A DNA stretch of 19,095 nt from assembly GCA_002005505.1 (NCBI GenBank), contig KV908374.1, forward strand, positions 567,607 to 586,701. The letters run 5' to 3'. Each line of letters begins with the position of its first letter. Positions within the stretch are counted from its first letter, which is position 1. Under the pieces are notes generated by a model. The model saw only the letters and a program-made list of their open reading frames with translations. It ran no database searches and had not been told where the DNA came from. Of this stretch, positions 15,206 through 19,095 are shown piece by piece. Made by a program: the position numbers and the translations under genes. The DNA comes from Botryococcus braunii (taxonomy: Eukaryota; Chlorophyta; Trebouxiophyceae).

Positions 15206-16483
15206 TAAGACACACAGAAATAAGCACAAGTCTTTCTGATGGGAAGACGCAAACCTTGCCCATCATCCCAAAAGCACATCGACCGTTTCAAGTCACAATC
15301 CCGCCCCTCTTCCCCCCCCCCCCAAAAAAAAACTGGTGCATCATAGATGCTTTCGTGTGTTGCATATCTGGGAAGACCGTATTCGAGGATGGCTGAAAAC
15401 TCGTTAGAGATCTAGCTAGTGTTGAAGTCCATAGGAAAACACCTCAATTTAGAGAAGACTGCCAAACTTGCCTCATGTGCAGCTTAGTAACTGCCATGTC
15501 CTCTCACATGCATGTGGACGTATCTATATAATAACAACATTGCATCCACCTGAGCCAGGTCTGTAACTCCCTTGGTGCGTGCGGGAAAATCTAAACCTCC
15601 TAACCCAACTAAGCATTGAGAACTGAGGCTTCCATGGAGGAAGGGACCTGCATATGGTAGCCGAGTCACACGCTTGCGCTAGCTTGCTATAGCCGGGGAG
15701 TGGGAGCTGCAAATTGCAGAGTGCTCTAGTGTGTTCGAGTACCACTCCCCAGCTGCAGCTGGCTAGGATCAACCTCAGCTTGTCTGGCTTTGAACTTAGC
15801 TACACCCTGTCTTGCTAGGCTAATTTCAAAACTGGGGCCATAAAGAGCTGGGGCATCTGATCTGCAGTCTTTGACAGGTATATGTAATATGCAATATGTA
15901 AAAATATATGTAATATATGCAATTGTAATTATATTATGTAAAATAATATATATAATATGTACATGCTTGACCTGCAGTCTTACATCAGCCACAAAATGTA
16001 ACGTAGCTAGACAGATCTGGTCTGCAGTCTTTGATTGGCCCCAGAATGTGTACATGTCTGGTCTACAGTGTTTCGAGGGCCACAAAATGTGTTCATGTCC
16101 GATATGCAGTGATTGATTGGCCAGAGAATGTGTATTCTCTGTTAACATGTTCAAGGCACGATGAATACGTATTACATACACGTTAACTACTCAAGGTTTT
16201 GAATGTAGTGTGGCAGCTGTCTCAGTACGGGAGAGAACTCAAACCTGCATTGTCCTTCAGATCAATCCCTGCAGTGTGCCCAACGCCCTGTGAGCCAGTG
16301 CTGGGCACGGTACTGCCTGCCACAGGCTGTACTACAGAGGGATTCCCTTCCGTGGGAAGACCTTGACTGTACATGTGTGCCTGTCCGGGGATCATCTTGA
16401 AAAGTTATTGGCGTATGGACACCAGGTATACCACTGAGACGCCCAAACTGATTAGCAGGACCCTCTTTCACTACTTCAAGAAG
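14851..16483 (-). CDS. Candidate minus-strand exon pair of an unrecognised protein
   Basis: The 3' exon (15002-14851) follows ATGTACAG in phase 1. It reads [40 protein letters not shown] and SLRLLRSTC, then TAA. The upstream exon ends at AATGCAG|GTTTGAG (16245), phase 1, and reads [39 protein letters not shown] and [12 protein letters not shown] from 16395. Just upstream a second frame begins after a strong acceptor (TTTCACATCTGTTTCACAG, 16483) with [20 protein letters not shown]. The two frames overlap near 16395, suggesting either an intron I cannot place or a frameshift. The proposed intron holds the (CA)n tract and a 41-50-bp array. No family is recognised; the GTTTGA donor is weak. Confidence 0.33.
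15127..15202 (+). repeat. (CA)n microsatellite
   Basis: About 76 nt of uninterrupted CA. Confidence 0.98.
15210..15850. other. Region without a recognised gene
   Basis: Ordinary mixed sequence with a C/A homopolymer stretch at 15313-15331. No frame is convincing. It would be intronic if the exon pair 16483-14851 is real. Confidence 0.45.
15862..16145 (+). repeat. Degenerate 41-50-bp array with an AT-rich insertion
   Basis: CTGCAGTCTT-type starts occur at 15862, 15972 and 16022, with variants CTACAGTG (16064) and ATGCAGTG (about 16103). Downstream words GATTGGCC or ..GCCAC and (A/G)AATGTGT are shared. Spacing among the last four copies is about 50, 42 and 40 nt. Between the first two copies lies an AT-rich stretch (15883-15960) of ATATGTAATATA words. 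Confidence 0.7.
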
Positions 16484-16638
16484 CTGTGAAACAGATGTGA
16501 AACACACTGTTTACGTATTCAAATACTGTGTCTGTGTGTGTGTGAGTCTGTGTGCGTACTCTTACCAGTGTGTGCATGCGCATGCACACGCGGGGCGAGA
16601 TCGAGAGACTGACAGCCAGACAGAAAGAGAAAGAGAGA

Positions 16639-16780
<142 letters not shown>

Positions 16781-16799
16781 ACAGAGTATGTGTGGGTGT

Positions 16800-17189
16800 G
16801 TGTACGTGCGTGCCAGCCCATGCTTTGGACGTATAAGGATGAATCTACACACATGTCAGCAATGAAAGCTGCTACGGTGGTACATACGCATACTTCAACT
16901 GACACTTCTGCAAGTTCGATATTGTTTTGCTACCAATTTTTAGGCTTTTTGATCCCAGTCTACCACGCATTGGGTCCTCTAAGTATGTAGTGCTTTTGAA
17001 TAAAACCAGCTGGGCACTCAGCACTATGTAGCAGTCAATCCTTGTAGAGGTGTGTGGCAGCAGGGACAGTGCGGCTCATTATGACTTCGAGCTTAAAACC
17101 CAAATTTGCTTGGATTCCTTCGCTGGGCATCGCTTCAAATGGTGGAAATGACTTAGGAAACTTTCAAGCACATCCAAGGAGGAAGCCTC
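16800..17189. other. Region without a recognised gene
   Basis: Mixed sequence. The frames seen (for example 16790-16990 plus) have no supporting motif. Confidence 0.45.
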
Positions 17190-17634
17190 CTACCCACGAG
17201 TCATGAGCACTTCACAGATGCCTAATTTTCTCAAGAGGGGTAAAATTGCAGGGCTCGTCACCGAGAATTGGTATGGTTCCAAGACTCTGTAGTCTAGTTT
17301 TGAACCAGAGGGAAGCCCAACCGCAAAGTTGAACAGTATGGCCAAGCAACATGTCCACGTTGTTACGTGTGCCATTCTTCCCGCCTTGCCTTCAGAAGCG
17401 ACAAAGCCCCCGATAAGAAAATCAAATTTTATTTTGCTATTTTTCAGATGCTTTCAAAGTGGGACGGCTTACAAGTACACCCCTATTCCTGGAGTCATTT
17501 GATTTGGATCGCAGGGATGTAAGCAAAGAAATCTTGAGCCACAACTCACATCGATGAATGCTCGTACTATGCAAGGATTCTAGGTAAGACAATATATTCA
17601 GGCATGATGCGTTGAGGGTCACAGGGCGTTCCAT
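17190..17634 (-). CDS. Two short ATG-started minus-strand frames, doubtful
   Basis: 17634-17437 encodes MERPVTLNASCLNILSYLES and on to ...NRGVL, where GTAAGC (about 17472) could be a donor. 17375-17190 starts ATG and reads MAHVTTWTCCLAILFNFAVG, a hydrophobic start that could be a signal peptide, then KLDYRVLEPYQFSV and a stop at 17190. The two could be separate starts or exons of one gene; joining them needs a non-consensus acceptor. Coding is only suggested by composition. Confidence 0.2.
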
Positions 17635-17639
17635 TTAGG

Positions 17640-18140
17640 GTGCAATGGTACACGACGATCTCTAGAGTAGCTTACCCGTCCCCTGAATGTGTGCAGGAAC
17701 TCCACAACTACATTCAACGGTATCTAGATAGAATTTTCTAATTTGCTACCCATTTAATTTAAAAGAACCGATATATCTCGTCATACAGCCACACTGCCGC
17801 ACAAAAACGACGCCTCCCGCAAGCCACGTACACTGTGAAAGTTATGCTTCAGCCTAACTTTCAAATCCGCTGGTAAGAAACACTATTATTTACACATGAT
17901 TGCCATGTCAGCTTGAAAAAGGGCTCGTGCATGACTGACGATGGCAAGGGCGGGTGTGCCTGCGATCGCACTTGTTTGAATTCGGGGGAATCCTAGCCGA
18001 GATCCGCGGCCCGCGAATCGCAGGGCCATGCCGCATGCGACCGCCCCATGCCCCTGGCTGCGTAACCTGGAAGCTACAGCAGCGACTTGAGGCTGTTCTT
18101 GGGGGCTCATAAGTGTCTTAGGAAATTCTTTCTTTCTTTC
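17640..18140. other. Region without a recognised gene
   Basis: Mixed to GC-rich sequence. Short frames exist (for example 18110-17886 minus), but nothing argues for coding. (TTTC)n at about 18127-18141 forms a polypyrimidine tract. Confidence 0.45.
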
Positions 18141-18144
18141 TTAG

Positions 18145-18439
18145 GAAAAGGAAGATGGAGACGAAGGAAGGAAGGAAATATTACATCCAGGACCAGCCAT
18201 TATGGCTGACGAGAGCCCTAAACTCCCATAAGTGTCTTATAGTAAAACCCAATGAACGCCGGACTCCAGCGAGATCACATTTCAGCTCGAAATCTGAAAC
18301 AATCGGGACTGCCCCGACTCAAAAGGAAGAAATTTGCGCTGAAAATCCACACAAATTGGATTTCGGAGAGTTCCCATGGAAGCTTCCCATTCATACCACC
18401 CATACTTTTTCTTCGAGTCCGGTTTCCCGCATTAGTTAG
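18145..18439 (+). CDS. Candidate plus-strand exon, unrecognised
   Basis: A textbook-looking acceptor (TTCTTTCTTTCTTTCTTAG) precedes a 94-codon frame with ATG at 18155: METKEGRKYYIQDQPLWLTR, then KCLIVKPNERRTPARSHFSS and ending SSSPVSRIS. The composition is basic and polar, with no domain seen. The word CATAAGTGTCTTA occurs both before (18109) and inside (18228) the frame, hinting at local duplication rather than a conserved gene. Weak. Confidence 0.22.
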
Positions 18440-18850
<411 letters not shown>

Positions 18851-19004
18851 CCAAGGGGGGAGGAGAGAGGGAGAGCCGAAAACGGGGGAAGACCACAAAC
18901 ACCAAATTTGGTGGCTTTAAAGCACTACATAGAAACCACAAAGTCAAAATCAACAACAATAACCACACACACAACAAGCTAGAAGCATAAACAAAAAACT
19001 TATA

Positions 19005-19087
19005 AAGAATGCAAATACCAGATAACAAAAAGGAAAAAAAAGAACATAAAAAAAAAAATAACCAAGAATGCAAATACCAGATAACAA
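19005..19087 (+). repeat. 24-bp direct repeat in A-rich DNA at the window edge
   Basis: AAGAATGCAAATACCAGATAACAA occurs identically at 19005-19028 and 19064-19087, separated by an A-rich stretch. The period is 59 nt; it may continue beyond the window. Confidence 0.95.
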
Positions 19088-19095
19088 GAACAAAT

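Noticed and set aside
15230..15300. Minus-strand FWDDGQG peptide as a possible upstream jacalin exon
   Set aside because: Only the WDDG word matches. Flanking residues do not resemble the family, and the nearest donor (CAAG|GTTTGC) leaves a phase exon A cannot accept.

Overview
The window looks like nuclear DNA of a microbial eukaryote, most probably a green alga (chlorophyte, possibly prasinophyte-like). No prokaryotic operon, rRNA, tRNA or CRISPR is visible. Genes are broken by introns with GT...AG ends. Long, nearly pure microsatellites ((GA)n, (CT)n, (GT)n, (CA)n, poly-G) fill introns and spacers. The best gene encodes an extracellular protein with Ser/Pro-rich linkers like those of algal wall and matrix proteins. 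The lineage is inferred from protein style, not from a marker gene.

The well-supported gene lies on the minus strand between 13473 and 7689. Five exons can be chained with matching phases: A 13473-13010, B 10395-9815, C 9627-9461, D 9375-9263 and E 8533-7689. They encode about 722 residues: the end of one jacalin-like lectin domain, a second complete jacalin-like domain, about 90 residues of hydroxyproline-type Pro/Ser repeats, a Cys-rich module, a short Pro linker, and a Cys-rich, glycosylation-site-rich C-terminal domain with leucine-rich, receptor-L-like stretches. The N-terminal exons were not found. The two jacalin exons share intron sequence upstream of their acceptors, so the domain probably arose by tandem exon duplication.

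Other coding evidence is weaker: a minus-strand exon pair at 1370-287, a minus-strand exon pair at 16483-14851, plus-strand pieces at 2803-3446, 4272-4627 and 6956-7188, a plus-strand open stretch at 8819-9060 inside the last lectin-gene intron, and short ATG-started frames at 17634-17190 (minus) and 18155-18439 (plus). None matches a family I can name, and all rest on peptide composition plus splice-site fit.

The rest is repeat-rich. It holds a 20-bp satellite of 14 copies (2021-2300) inside an older degenerate minisatellite (1815-2492), a 32-bp array (11079-11408) in the big lectin intron, 52/53-bp and 41-50-bp imperfect arrays, a 105-bp direct duplication flanking a G/GGA/GA tract (4712-5238), and two long perfect palindromes (6399-6428 and 13984-14007). 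No defence system, integrated virus or complete transposon was recognised.
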